From Mycobacterium sp. OTB74 (lineage in GTDB: Bacteria > Actinomycetota > Actinomycetes > Mycobacteriales > Mycobacteriaceae), in the NCBI RefSeq assembly GCF_029892685.1, contig NZ_JARXVD010000003.1, positions 186,001 to 250,000 of the forward strand: a DNA stretch of 64,000 nt, given 5' to 3'. Under the pieces are notes generated by a model that did no database searches, was not told where the DNA came from, and worked only from the letters and a program-made list of their open reading frames with translations. Shown in pieces: positions 50,530 through 59,371 of this stretch (the first letter of the stretch is position 1; every line of letters starts with the position of its first letter). The translations under genes and the position numbers were made by a program.

Positions 50530-51099
50530 GTGACCAATACCCCGCACATCGACCCGCGTACATTCCGAAATGTGCTGGGGCAGTTCTGCACCGGCATCAC
50601 CGTCATCACCACGGTGCATGACGACGCGCCGATAGGCTTCGCCTGTCAGTCGTTCGCGGCGCTGTCGCTGGACCCGCCGCTGGTGCTGTTCTGCCCCACC
50701 AAGCAGTCCCGGGCCTGGAAAGCCATCGAGGCCAGCGGCAAGTTCTGCGTCAATATGCTGCACGAGAACCAGCAGCATGTCTCGGCGCAGTTCGGTTCCA
50801 GAGCCGAAGACAAGTTCGCCGGGATCGATTGGAGCCCTTCAGAACTCGGCTCACCGGTGATCGACGGGGTGCTGGCGCACATCGATTGCACGGTGCACTC
50901 CGTCCACGACGGCGGTGATCACTTCGTGGTTTTCGGTGGGGTGCGGTCCATGTCGGAGCCGCAGGCCATCAAGCCTCGCCCTCTGCTCTTCTACCGCGGT
51001 GAGTACACGGGCATTGAACCGGACAAGAACACCCCGGCGCAGTGGCGCGATGATCTTGACGCCTTTCTGACCACGACCACCGAGGACACCTGGCTGTAG
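50530..51099 (+). CDS. hsaB: Flavin reductase HsaB
   Basis: HsaB reduces FMN with NADH for HsaA. The 189-residue protein is a flavin-reductase-like split barrel (FRNVLGQFCTGITVIT, GFACQSFAALSLDPPLVLF split, FCVNMLHENQ, HIDCTVHSVHDGGDH). The GTG start lies 24 nt after hsaC. It ends the hsaA-hsaC-hsaB run. The nat gene that follows in M. tuberculosis is not here. Confidence 0.94.
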   Translation: MTNTPHIDPRTFRNVLGQFCTGITVITTVHDDAPIGFACQSFAALSLDPPLVLFCPTKQSRAWKAIEASGKFCVNMLHENQQHVSAQFGSRAEDKFAGIDWSPSELGSPVIDGVLAHIDCTVHSVHDGGDHFVVFGGVRSMSEPQAIKPRPLLFYRGEYTGIEPDKNTPAQWRDDLDAFLTTTTEDTWL

Positions 51100-51223
51100 T
51101 CGGGCACGGCCCCTGGGCTTGTCGGCTCTCTTGGGGCACTTGCGATTTGGGCCTGCCAACTTGAGTTGACATGGTCATTGTAGGTTGACGGGTCTGGACT
51201 CGAGGTGCCGGCACACGCGCGTC

Positions 51224-51262
51224 GACAACGCCGGCCGCTCATTGGCAGAGGCCGGCGTCGTC
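51224..51262 (+). terminator. Hairpin between hsaB and the GjpA-like gene
   Basis: A 13-bp stem with one G-T wobble (51224-51236 with 51250-51262) around a 13-nt loop lies between the two convergent genes, consistent with a shared terminator. Confidence 0.65.
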
Positions 51263-51271
51263 GTCACGCGA

Positions 51272-52705
51272 TCAGGAATTCGAGCCCTTCGATTCCTTCT
51301 TGGCGGAGCGCTTGGTTTTTGCGCTGTCCTTCTTGCCCGACTTGCTGGTGCTGGACGACGCGGAGTCGCTCGCAGTTGCCGAGTCAGACTTGGTGGTCTT
51401 CAGCTTGTCGGTCAGCTTCTTGACCGCCGAGGTCACGCGGTCGCCTGACTTCTTGGTGTCGGTGCTGGTGCTACCGGTGCTCGTGCTATCGGTGGTCGTG
51501 GTTGCAGCGACCTTTGTGGCGACCGCGGCTGCCGCGGTGGTACCGGCAGCAGAGGCCGTCGCCGCGGTGTCAGTGGACGTGCTGTCGGTGGCGGGGGCCG
51601 CCGACAACGACTGGACCTGGGCGGTGCTCGCTGCAGCAGCGGCATCGGAAGTGCTTGTGGCCGTGGTTGTTCCGGCCAGGCTCGTGACGCTCGAGGACGC
51701 CGTCGACGCGGCTATCGCCGCCTGCAGACTGGTGAAGATGTTCGCCGGTGTCGTCGGATCGTTGTCGATGGCGGTGGCGATCTTGGTGGGAATGGTCAGC
51801 AGGAACTGCTGGAGCGTGCCGGTGGACGTGGTGCTGCTCTTGACGGACAACAAGCCGGCCCAGGAGGACTGCGTGGTCGGGTCGTTGTTGTAGTCGAACC
51901 CGTTCAACGCCGCGTTCAGCAAGACGCCTGGCGTGTTCACGATGGCCGTCAATGCACCCTGGATATCGCCGGACTGGATGGCCGTCGAAATCGCCACGGA
52001 CGCCCGCGACGCCTCAAACAAGGTGCCGCTCACCGGCGCATAGATTGCCTGGAAGGCGCCACTGACCAGGGTGCTGGTGCTCGAGATGGCCGCGACCGCA
52101 TTGGCGAAGTTCTGCGCTTGCTGGGGCGGGATGCTGAGCAGGACCTTGAGCACCGGCAGTACCGACTTCTGCATGCCGTAGAGCATGAACTCATTCAGGC
52201 TCTCGTAGGCAGCGCTGGAATCACCGGATTGGAAGCCGGCCAATGAGTTCGCCAGCAGCGTCTTGCCGGGCGTCGCGGCGCCCGGCTCCTTCGAACCCGG
52301 AGTGCCGTTGTCCCACCATGATTGGAAGGTGCTGGCCGTCGAGTTCACCGCGGTGGACAACTGGTTGGTGTAACCGATCTGGTTCGCGATGATCTGACTG
52401 AGGACGGGTAGCGGGTTCGCCTGGTACGCCGCAGCCAACGCGTTGACGTTGGCGAATGTCTGGGTGAACAGGTCCTGGTACACGGTGGCCGGGGAGTCGG
52501 TTACCTCGGACACGAGTTGAACGGCGCGGTGCTGGATGTCCGCCAGCACGGGACTCGAAGCGACCGGATTCGCCATGACGACGCTGGCTCCCAGCACCGC
52601 GATGCTGCCGATCAAGAATTTGTTCTTGGTACGTCCGTCGGCAATTGACGCCTGGGGGGCTCCGATGGACTTACCCGCCACGCCGGGATAAACGGCGAGT
52701 TGCAC
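51272..52705 (-). CDS. GjpA-like putative outer-membrane porin
   Basis: The 477-residue protein resembles proteins annotated as GjpA in mycobacteria and Gordonia: a hydrophobic segment (FLIGSIAVLGASVVMANPVA, residues 30-49), the conserved DIQHRAVQLVSEVTDSP, VYQDLFTQTFANVNAL and PVLSQIIANQIGYT. The last 140 residues are Ser/Thr/Ala low complexity ending in a lysine-rich tail. I chose GTG 52705 because GAGGAG lies six bases upstream, giving the family-like MQLAVYPG start. Two IdeR-type boxes precede it. Porin activity is not shown by the sequence. Confidence 0.7.
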   Translation of the reverse strand: MQLAVYPGVAGKSIGAPQASIADGRTKNKFLIGSIAVLGASVVMANPVASSPVLADIQHRAVQLVSEVTDSPATVYQDLFTQTFANVNALAAAYQANPLPVLSQIIANQIGYTNQLSTAVNSTASTFQSWWDNGTPGSKEPGAATPGKTLLANSLAGFQSGDSSAAYESLNEFMLYGMQKSVLPVLKVLLSIPPQQAQNFANAVAAISSTSTLVSGAFQAIYAPVSGTLFEASRASVAISTAIQSGDIQGALTAIVNTPGVLLNAALNGFDYNNDPTTQSSWAGLLSVKSSTTSTGTLQQFLLTIPTKIATAIDNDPTTPANIFTSLQAAIAASTASSSVTSLAGTTTATSTSDAAAAASTAQVQSLSAAPATDSTSTDTAATASAAGTTAAAAVATKVAATTTTDSTSTGSTSTDTKKSGDRVTSAVKKLTDKLKTTKSDSATASDSASSSTSKSGKKDSAKTKRSAKKESKGSNS

Positions 52706-52755
52706 AACGATCTCCTCTGGTTCATACGGCGCCACCACGGCGCCGAGCAGCGAGA

Positions 52756-52774
52756 TTAGCTGAGGATTACCTAA
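52756..52774 (-). promoter_or_regulatory. IdeR-type iron box 1
   Basis: TTAGCTGAGGATTACCTAA fits the degenerate IdeR consensus TTAGSTNAGSCTNACCTAA with one mismatch. It lies 51 nt upstream of the GjpA-like GTG start. Confidence 0.75.
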
Positions 52775-52780
52775 GAAACA

Positions 52781-52799
52781 ATAGGTATGTCTTACCTAA
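52781..52799 (-). promoter_or_regulatory. IdeR-type iron box 2
   Basis: ATAGGTATGTCTTACCTAA fits the same IdeR consensus with three mismatches, 25 nt from box 1. Tandem boxes are common at IdeR-controlled promoters. An additional TTACCT/AGGTAA inverted repeat overlaps its end. Confidence 0.6.
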
Positions 52800-52960
52800 C
52801 TAACAGGTAAAGCCGAGCCAATGGCGGAGTCGGAGCGCCGTAAGAACTCCCCGGTCAGGCGCCAAATGTGGCCGACTGGGCCACCAAAGACGCTCCTACC
52901 TGTATGAATACTCCAGAAAAGCTGTGGCCCGGTCTGGGTCCGAGTTGTGAGGAGTCGGCG

Positions 52961-54322
52961 ATGAGCGCGCCAGTTCCAACCGGTCTGCGGCGGGTGGTTG
53001 CCGCCTCGATGGCCGGCACGGTGGTGGAGTGGTACGAGTTCTTCCTGTACGGGACGGCCGCGACACTGGTCTTCAGCAAGATCTTCTTTGATCAGGGCGC
53101 CGGCGATCTCGACAACATCCTCAAGGCCTTCATCACCTACGCCGTCGGCTTCGTGGCTCGGCCGTTGGGCGGCATCGTCTTTGGCCACTATGGCGACACG
53201 TTGGGCCGCAAGAAGCTGCTGCAGCTCAGCCTGCTGTTGGTCGGGGCATCGACGTTCCTGATGGGTTGCCTACCGACGTTCCACCAAATCGGTTGGTGGG
53301 CACCGCTATTGCTGGTGCTGCTGCGTTTCGTGCAAGGCTTTGCGGTCGGCGGTGAATGGGGCGGTGCTGTGCTGCTCGTCGCCGAACACAGCCCGAACAA
53401 CTCACGAGGATTCTGGGCAAGCTGGCCGCAGGCCGGCGTACCGGTCGGCAACTTGCTGGCCACAGTGGTGCTGCTGGTTCTCTACAGCGAGGTCAGCCAT
53501 GACGAGTTCCTGTCCTGGGGCTGGCGGGTTGGATTCTGGCTGTCGGCAGTAGTGGTGCTGATCGGCTACTACATCCGCACCAAAGTCAGCGATGCGCCGA
53601 TTTTCCTTGCAGCCCAAAAGGAATCAGAGCTAATCAAGTCCACCTCGTTCAGCGTGGTCGAGGTGATCAGGAGTTACCCGCGCGGCGTCCTCACCGCAAT
53701 GGGGCTGCGGTTCGCCGAGAACATCATGTACTACCTGGTGGTCACGTTCTCGATCACGTATCTCAAGGAACATGTTCACGCCAATACCACCGATATTCTG
53801 TGGTGGCTGCTGCTGGCGCATGCCGTGCATTTCCTGGTGATCCCCACCGTCGGGGCGTTGTCCGACCGATACGGGCGCCGCCCGGTGTATTTCGTCGGGG
53901 CGCTCGGCGCGGCTTGCTGGGGCTTTTTCGCCTACCCGATGATGGACACCGGGCGTTATCTGCCGATCATCTGCGCGATCACTTTGGGGCTGGTCATCCA
54001 CGCCTTCATGTACGCGCCGCAGCCGGCCATCATGGCTGAGATGTTCCCGACCCGGATGCGGTATTCCGGTGTCTCCCTTGGATATCAGGTGACGGCGATC
54101 GTTGCGGGCTCACTCGCGCCGATCATCGCAGTGTGGCTGCTGCGCGCCTACGGTTCGGCGGTGCCGATCGCGCTGTATCTGGCGGCGGCATCGGCGGTGA
54201 CGTTGGTTGCAGTGCTCGTATCCAAGGAGACCAAGGGCATCGACCTGGCGTCCTTGGATGCTGGGGTTCCGGCACGCCCACCCACATCCGGTCGGGCGGA
54301 CATCAGCACTGGCGTGCAGTAA
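52961..54322 (+). CDS. MHS-family MFS transporter
   Basis: A 453-residue 12-helix transporter of the metabolite:H+ symporter family: start MAGTVVEWYEFFLYGTAA, the MFS loop motif GHYGDTLGRKK, RFVQGFAVGGEWGGAVLL split and the second-half repeat SDRYGRRPVYF. Relatives carry dicarboxylates, shikimate, proline or aromatic acids. The ATG at 52961 follows GAGGAGTCGGCG. The substrate is unknown. It is an accessory gene beside the steroid cluster. Confidence 0.9.
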   Translation: MSAPVPTGLRRVVAASMAGTVVEWYEFFLYGTAATLVFSKIFFDQGAGDLDNILKAFITYAVGFVARPLGGIVFGHYGDTLGRKKLLQLSLLLVGASTFLMGCLPTFHQIGWWAPLLLVLLRFVQGFAVGGEWGGAVLLVAEHSPNNSRGFWASWPQAGVPVGNLLATVVLLVLYSEVSHDEFLSWGWRVGFWLSAVVVLIGYYIRTKVSDAPIFLAAQKESELIKSTSFSVVEVIRSYPRGVLTAMGLRFAENIMYYLVVTFSITYLKEHVHANTTDILWWLLLAHAVHFLVIPTVGALSDRYGRRPVYFVGALGAACWGFFAYPMMDTGRYLPIICAITLGLVIHAFMYAPQPAIMAEMFPTRMRYSGVSLGYQVTAIVAGSLAPIIAVWLLRAYGSAVPIALYLAAASAVTLVAVLVSKETKGIDLASLDAGVPARPPTSGRADISTGVQ

Positions 54323-54328
54323 CTCGGG

Positions 54329-55150
54329 TCAGTCGTCGCTGGTTTCCATTGCGGCCGTCCACAATCCGCGGCCCAGCTCTGACAGGCACAAGGTGCGCAG
54401 CTCTACCCGCGCCGGCAGTGGTCCGCGAGACGCCCGCTTGACGGCCCGCAACACCATGGTCTCGGCCGTCAGCACCTCGTAGTCTTCTTTCAAGGCGGGG
54501 TCCTCTGGCCCGGTCTCGACCAAGCCCAACGCCAGCAGGTGGTTGATGTATTGCGGAACCATGGCGGGCAGGGCCACATTCGCGGTCCGGCCGACCAGAC
54601 ACGCATTCTCCAGTACGGGTTGGCCTGACGTGCCCGATCGGTTGCGCCGGTAGACGTTGACCAATGTCGAGGTTGCGCCGTCGGACAGCGCTGAGATGAT
54701 CCGTGCCTCGTCGGCGACCAGTTGGTCGAGCAGTCGGTGATACAGCTCCGCCCGGCTGTCCGTGGTGCTTTGGTCCAGGGCCCGGTCCAGCAGCTTGCCC
54801 AACTTGCTGTTGAGTGATTGTTCGGCCGGCTTTTCCGGGGCGGGGATCACCAATTGGCGCGGAGCCACATCGATGGTTTCGATCTGGCTCTTCCCGAGGA
54901 TGGCCAGCTGCTCTCCGCCCCAAGCGGCGAGCTTGATCCCCAGCTTGGCCGCTCCGAGGGCACGATTGGCGACGCCGAACGGGTCGAGTCGCTTCGGTAC
55001 CGCCAGCCCACCACGTGGCGTGCGGACGGCGATCGCGATCTCGCCGAGCGGGGTGGTCAGCTTGATGCCGTGGTGCTCGTGGCCGTTGCGGTTGACTGGC
55101 AGGTCGTCGGTGACGTCGGGCTCACCGGTATGCGAAATTTCCTGCGACAT
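54329..55150 (-). CDS. Abi-alpha/DUF4393-like protein
   Basis: A 273-residue soluble protein. The first 110 residues include LGAAKLGIKLAAWGGEQLAIL; the rest (LYHRLLDQLVADEARIISALSD, INHLLALGLVE, LSELGRGLWTA) looks like the Abi-alpha/DUF4393 layout with a winged-helix-like end. Abi-alpha was named for abortive infection systems, but a defense role is not established for most members. ATG 55150 is used. It is convergent with the MFS gene, six bases apart. Confidence 0.5.
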   Translation of the reverse strand: MSQEISHTGEPDVTDDLPVNRNGHEHHGIKLTTPLGEIAIAVRTPRGGLAVPKRLDPFGVANRALGAAKLGIKLAAWGGEQLAILGKSQIETIDVAPRQLVIPAPEKPAEQSLNSKLGKLLDRALDQSTTDSRAELYHRLLDQLVADEARIISALSDGATSTLVNVYRRNRSGTSGQPVLENACLVGRTANVALPAMVPQYINHLLALGLVETGPEDPALKEDYEVLTAETMVLRAVKRASRGPLPARVELRTLCLSELGRGLWTAAMETSDD

Positions 55151-55282
55151 CGTCGCTCGATCCCTCTCCTGTGGCGCTCCAGTAGCTGGTCGGAGGCGCG
55201 CTGTAAAGGGGACGGTACCGGGTCGGACAAGTGACGGGTGCATGCGGCGGCAGGCCTGCCGCCGTGGCGTGGTCCGGTTGGG

Positions 55283-56449
55283 TTAGTAATTTGCCAGCCA
55301 GGGACCCAGCCTGCGCAGCGCTTCCGCGATATCTGAATGCGGGCCGGCGAAGGACAGCCGGACGAACGACCCACCGTGCTGTGTGTCGAAATCCACACCT
55401 GGTGCGATGGCCAGGCCGGTGTCAGCCAGCAGCGTTTCGCAGAACGTCAAAGAGTCGGTGGAGTACTCGGAGATGTCGGCGTACACGTAGAAGGCGCCGT
55501 CCGCCGGGGCCAATTTGTCGAGCCCGATCTTGGCCAACCCGCTCAGCAGCAGTGCCCGGTTCTCGGCGTAGTGCTCGACCAGCGCGTCGGCTTCGGCGAC
55601 CGACTCGGGGGTGAAAGCCGCGACGGCCGCATACTGCGGCAGGGTCGGGGGGCAGATGGAGAAATTACCGGTCAGACAGTCCACCGCGCGGCGCAGCGGC
55701 TCGGGCACCAGCAGCCAGCCCAGCCGCCAGCCGGTCATGGCGAAGTACTTCGAAAAGCTGTTCACCACAATGGCATTGCGCGATGTTTCCCAGGCGCAGC
55801 TGGTCGCGGGTGCACCCTCGTAGACCAGGCCGTGGTACAACTCGTCGCTGACCAATTGGACGCCGTTGCCGTCACACCAGGTGGCGATGGCGGCCAGGTC
55901 TTCGGCCGGCAGCACTGTCCCGGTGGGGTTGTTCGGGCTGGCGACGATCAGACCCTTCACTGGCGGGTCGAGTTGTTCCAACATGGAAATGGTTGGGTGG
56001 AAACGGGTTTCGGGCCCGCACGGCATCTCGACCACTTCGCAGCCGAGCGCCGAGAGGATGTTCCGGTAGCACGGATAACCGGGACTGGCCACTGCGACGC
56101 GGTCACCGACGTCGAAGCAGGACAGGAACGCCAGCAGGAATCCGCCGGTCGAACCGGTGGTTACCACGACCGCGTCAGGATCAACCTCGATGCCGTACCG
56201 CTGTCGGTACGACGAGGCGATGGCCTCCCGCAACTCCGGAATCCCCAGGGCGACGGTGTATCCGAGGTTGTCGTTGGCCAGTGCCTTGGCCGCGGCGTCG
56301 CGGATGGGTGTGGGTGCCTGTGCGGCGGGTTGGCCCGCCGAGAGGTTCACGAGGTCGCCGTGGCTGCGTTGCCGTTCAGCCGCGGCCAGCCACACGTCCA
56401 TCACGTAGAACGGTGGGATACCCGCGCGCAGCGCTACCGGATTGGTCAT
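55283..56449 (-). CDS. aspB: PLP-dependent aminotransferase (AspB/Rv3565-like)
   Basis: The 388-residue class I/II aminotransferase has VVTTGSTGGFLLAF, SPNNPTGTVLP, the PLP lysine in VNSFSKYFAMTGWRLGW and the substrate-binding Arg in FVRLSFAG. It is named aspB in M. tuberculosis, but its substrate in the steroid cluster is not known. The ATG at 56449 overlaps the stop of the Ntn-hydrolase gene (ATGA). It is the last gene of the fadD3-fadE31-fadE32-fadE33 run. Confidence 0.9.
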   Translation of the reverse strand: MTNPVALRAGIPPFYVMDVWLAAAERQRSHGDLVNLSAGQPAAQAPTPIRDAAAKALANDNLGYTVALGIPELREAIASSYRQRYGIEVDPDAVVVTTGSTGGFLLAFLSCFDVGDRVAVASPGYPCYRNILSALGCEVVEMPCGPETRFHPTISMLEQLDPPVKGLIVASPNNPTGTVLPAEDLAAIATWCDGNGVQLVSDELYHGLVYEGAPATSCAWETSRNAIVVNSFSKYFAMTGWRLGWLLVPEPLRRAVDCLTGNFSICPPTLPQYAAVAAFTPESVAEADALVEHYAENRALLLSGLAKIGLDKLAPADGAFYVYADISEYSTDSLTFCETLLADTGLAIAPGVDFDTQHGGSFVRLSFAGPHSDIAEALRRLGPWLANY

Positions 56450-57432
56450 CCGGCCAGCCCGAGGAATTCGAAAGGCTTGGCCTCGACGAACTGGGCCGAG
56501 GTCTCGCCGGCGAATGTATGTGATTCCCCCGGGCCCAGATCCAGCTTGCGCACCGATGCTGTCTCGCTGAAGTCGAGCTTGTTCAGGTCGACCCAGAATG
56601 CGTTGGGAGTCAATGCGGATTCGAAGAAATAGAGCTTGCGGGTGTGGTGGGCCACCGTACGCCACCGCGTCGAGGAGATGTTCGGTTCGTCGGGGGTGGA
56701 GATGCCGAACGGGACCGAGACATTGCGCACGACACTCAACACCGCCGCGAGTGCGATCTCCGGGTCGTCGGATTTGGGTACCGCATTGACGTAGAACGAT
56801 GCGCGAGCGAACCGGTCAGCGGCGCGGTTGGTGCCGGGAAGCATCACCGTGCCGCCGAGCTGGGCCCAGTAGGCGTTGATTGCCAACTGCTGATCGAAGA
56901 TCGGCGAATTCGTCATGACCTGGTAGTCGCGGCTGTGATGGATGGTTTGCCGGCCGTCTATGTACTCGACGATGGCACTGTCGCCGGTTGCGTCCGACAG
57001 CGACAGGTGAAGGGTGGCCAGCCGGTCTTGACCGGGAACGCCTTCGGTCACCACGACGAACGGCTCGGTCTGCAACTGTTCGACGGCCTCGGCGACGGTG
57101 GCGAAGTTGTCCAGTACGTACTGCGCCCACAGTGAGATGGCCACGCCGGGCCGTGTCCCGTCATATTTCGGATACCCGGATTCGGCCAACCACAGCAGGT
57201 TGGCCGACAGCCCGACATCGTTCAAGCCTTCGGTGGTGCACAGTTCGTAGGCGCTGGCAACCACGCTGCCGTACTTCGCGGTCCATTCAACCGAATTGGT
57301 CCCCGCCTTACCGGTACGCCTGATTCCACGCGGCAATGCCCACAGGTTGGTCGCCAAATCCAGCTCCCAGTCCATCGATCGCCCGGTGATGATGTTGCCG
57401 TTCGGGCCGAGGTAGACCAGCCGTGTGCACAT
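56446..57432 (-). CDS. Choloylglycine-hydrolase-family amide hydrolase
   Basis: The 328-residue protein belongs to the linear-amide C-N hydrolases (bile salt hydrolase / penicillin V acylase). Starting at 57432 places Cys2 as the N-terminal nucleophile (MCTRLVY). Other family residues are RSMDWE, SANLLWL (NAG-type loop), TNSPIFDQQL and, near the end, SSTRWRTV with the conserved Arg. Bile salts, penicillin V or acyl-homoserine lactones are possible substrates; the sequence does not say which. It is inserted between fadE33 and aspB, which are adjacent in M. tuberculosis. Confidence 0.88.
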   Translation of the reverse strand: MCTRLVYLGPNGNIITGRSMDWELDLATNLWALPRGIRRTGKAGTNSVEWTAKYGSVVASAYELCTTEGLNDVGLSANLLWLAESGYPKYDGTRPGVAISLWAQYVLDNFATVAEAVEQLQTEPFVVVTEGVPGQDRLATLHLSLSDATGDSAIVEYIDGRQTIHHSRDYQVMTNSPIFDQQLAINAYWAQLGGTVMLPGTNRAADRFARASFYVNAVPKSDDPEIALAAVLSVVRNVSVPFGISTPDEPNISSTRWRTVAHHTRKLYFFESALTPNAFWVDLNKLDFSETASVRKLDLGPGESHTFAGETSAQFVEAKPFEFLGLAG

Positions 57433-57467
57433 GTCCCGCATCCTACGGCGGCGCGTGATGCCGCAGC

Positions 57468-58409
57468 TCAGGCTTGGAGTGCTTCGGCTTCGAGGCGACG
57501 CAGGTGCTCCCGCGCCGGTCCGAGCAACTGCGCGCTGCCGTGTGCCCGCTTGAAGTACAGCTGGATGTCGTGTTCCCAGGTGATCGCAATGCCACCATGC
57601 ATCTGGATGGCTTCGGCGGCAACGGCATTGAACGCCTCGGTCGCCATGAAACGGGCCAGCGACGCATTGGTCGGGGTCGGGTCGGCGACGGCGTCGTTGA
57701 CGATCGAACGCGCGGCGGACACCTTCACGTACAGGTCGGACATGCGGTGCTTGAGCGCCTGGAAACTGCCGATCGGCCGGCCGAATTGCACTCGGTCCTT
57801 GGTGTAGGCCACGGTCAGATCCAGGCACCGCGCGGCGGCGCCGACCTGCTCGACGGCCATCAGGATCGCAGCGGTGTCGGCCACGCCGGGGTCGGCGCCC
57901 AGGTTCTCGGTTGCACCGGCGGTGACCGCTGCCAGGCGCCGGGTGGGGTCCATTGCGGTCGATGGGGTGGCGGTGACGTCGGTCCAGCGGGTCAGCCGGC
58001 CATCCTGAGCGGCGATCACCACGTCGGCGACGTCGCCATTGAGCACGTAGCCGGCATCGAAAACGACGGTGCCGACAGACGTTCCCTCGGCCAGGCCTTC
58101 GAGCGGCTCATGGTTGTCGACGGCCAGCAGAGCGACCTCGGCCAAGGTGGTGCTCAACAGGGGGGTGGGTACCAGGCCCTTGGCCAGCTCCTCGAGAACC
58201 ACTGCGGCGTCGGCCAATTCGCCGCCGGCGCCACCGAGTTCCTCGGGAATGATCAGCGCTGCGGCACCGACCTGCTCGCACAACAGTTGCCAGAGGTTTT
58301 CGTCATAACCCTTGTCGGAGGCCATGGCGGTCCGCACCGCTTCAGGGTTGGCGTGCTTTTCGACCAGCGCAGCGACGGTGGCGCGCAGCATGTCCCGTTC
58401 TTCGCTCAC
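57468..58409 (-). CDS. fadE33: Acyl-CoA dehydrogenase FadE33
   Basis: The 313-residue protein aligns with M. tuberculosis FadE33 from the GTG at 58409 (SEERDMLRATVAALV). It is a short, probably beta-type acyl-CoA dehydrogenase subunit, with QFGRPIGSFQALKHRMSD and HGGIAITWEHDIQLYFKRA. In M. tuberculosis FadE31 forms heteromeric complexes with FadE32 or FadE33. The GTG overlaps the fadE32 stop (GTGA). It acts in KstR2-controlled degradation of the C/D-ring propionate. Confidence 0.93.
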   Translation of the reverse strand: MSEERDMLRATVAALVEKHANPEAVRTAMASDKGYDENLWQLLCEQVGAAALIIPEELGGAGGELADAAVVLEELAKGLVPTPLLSTTLAEVALLAVDNHEPLEGLAEGTSVGTVVFDAGYVLNGDVADVVIAAQDGRLTRWTDVTATPSTAMDPTRRLAAVTAGATENLGADPGVADTAAILMAVEQVGAAARCLDLTVAYTKDRVQFGRPIGSFQALKHRMSDLYVKVSAARSIVNDAVADPTPTNASLARFMATEAFNAVAAEAIQMHGGIAITWEHDIQLYFKRAHGSAQLLGPAREHLRRLEAEALQA

Positions 58410-59362
58410 TTGATGCCCTCCAAAACGCGGTTGCGGTGCCATGTCGAATCGCCCCATGCCGACCGTAGTGCTTGAGTGCGCAACAGCAGCAGAGACAGGT
58501 CGTGTTCCTGGGTGAAGCCGATGGCACCATGGGTCTGCAGTGATGAGCGTGCTGCCAGCAACGCGGCCTCGTTCGCAGCGACCTTGGCGGCGCTGACGTC
58601 ACGTGCGGTGGTGTCCGATCCGTCGGCCAGCGCCAGTGCGGCGCCGTAGACCAGCGGACGGGCCAACTCGACGGCGATGTGCACGTCGGCCAGCTTGTGC
58701 TTGATGGCCTGGTACGAGCCGATCACCGTGCCGAACTGGGTGCGTTGCTTGGCGTATTCGACCGACATATCGAGCATGGCCTGGCCGGCACCGACCAGCT
58801 GTGCTGCGGTGGCCAGCGCACCGAATTCGAAAGCCTTTGCGGTGTCGGCGCTTTGCGCGTCGCCCGATGCGGTCACGTCGAACAGGCGACGAGCTGGGTC
58901 GACCGAGTCGTGCTGGTCGCCGGCCGCAGCGTCCTGGACCTGGCCGTCACCGGCGAGCAGGATCAGCCCGGCGGTGTCGGCGTCGACAGCGCGCGGCGTC
59001 AGCGGCGGTTGCGCGACAGCGGCGATCAGCTCACCGGACGCAAGGCCCTCGCTGCGGGAGTCGGCAGCCAGCAGAACCGGCGCCACCGCAATGGATTCGG
59101 TGACCGGACCGGGTACGGCCCAGTAGCCGAGCTTCTCCAATGCGACCACCAGATCAACTGGGTGGGCACCGATACCGTCGAATTCTTCCGGCACGTTGAG
59201 CGCGGTGACGCCGAGTTCGGACAGGGTCGACCAGACCTTGCGGCCGGGCGCGGTATCGCCTTCGCCCCAAGCCCGCACTGCGGCAGGCACATTGGCAGCG
59301 CCGAGGGCCGCGTCGATACTGGCCGCGAAATCGCGCTGGGATTCGTCTATTTCGAAGAACAC
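58406..59362 (-). CDS. fadE32: Acyl-CoA dehydrogenase FadE32
   Basis: The 318-residue protein is an acyl-CoA dehydrogenase of the short KstR2-cluster type: VPEEFDGIGAHPVDLVVALE split, QFGTVIGSYQAIKHKLAD and HGAIGFTQEHDLSLLLLRT. FadE32 is assigned to late steps of HIP degradation in the methylhexahydroindanedione pathway. It lies nine bases after fadE31 and overlaps fadE33. Confidence 0.93.
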   Translation of the reverse strand: MFFEIDESQRDFAASIDAALGAANVPAAVRAWGEGDTAPGRKVWSTLSELGVTALNVPEEFDGIGAHPVDLVVALEKLGYWAVPGPVTESIAVAPVLLAADSRSEGLASGELIAAVAQPPLTPRAVDADTAGLILLAGDGQVQDAAAGDQHDSVDPARRLFDVTASGDAQSADTAKAFEFGALATAAQLVGAGQAMLDMSVEYAKQRTQFGTVIGSYQAIKHKLADVHIAVELARPLVYGAALALADGSDTTARDVSAAKVAANEAALLAARSSLQTHGAIGFTQEHDLSLLLLRTQALRSAWGDSTWHRNRVLEGIK

Positions 59363-59371
59363 GTCTGATCC

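Noticed and set aside
52739-52960. Start of the MFS gene at 52868
   Set aside because: The ATG at 52961 has GAGGAGTCGGCG before it and gives a normal MHS-family N-terminus. The upstream part is polar and unlike the family.
55337-56632. 431-codon plus-strand frame opposite aspB
   Set aside because: aspB carries clear aminotransferase motifs including the PLP lysine. The opposite frame is a shadow.
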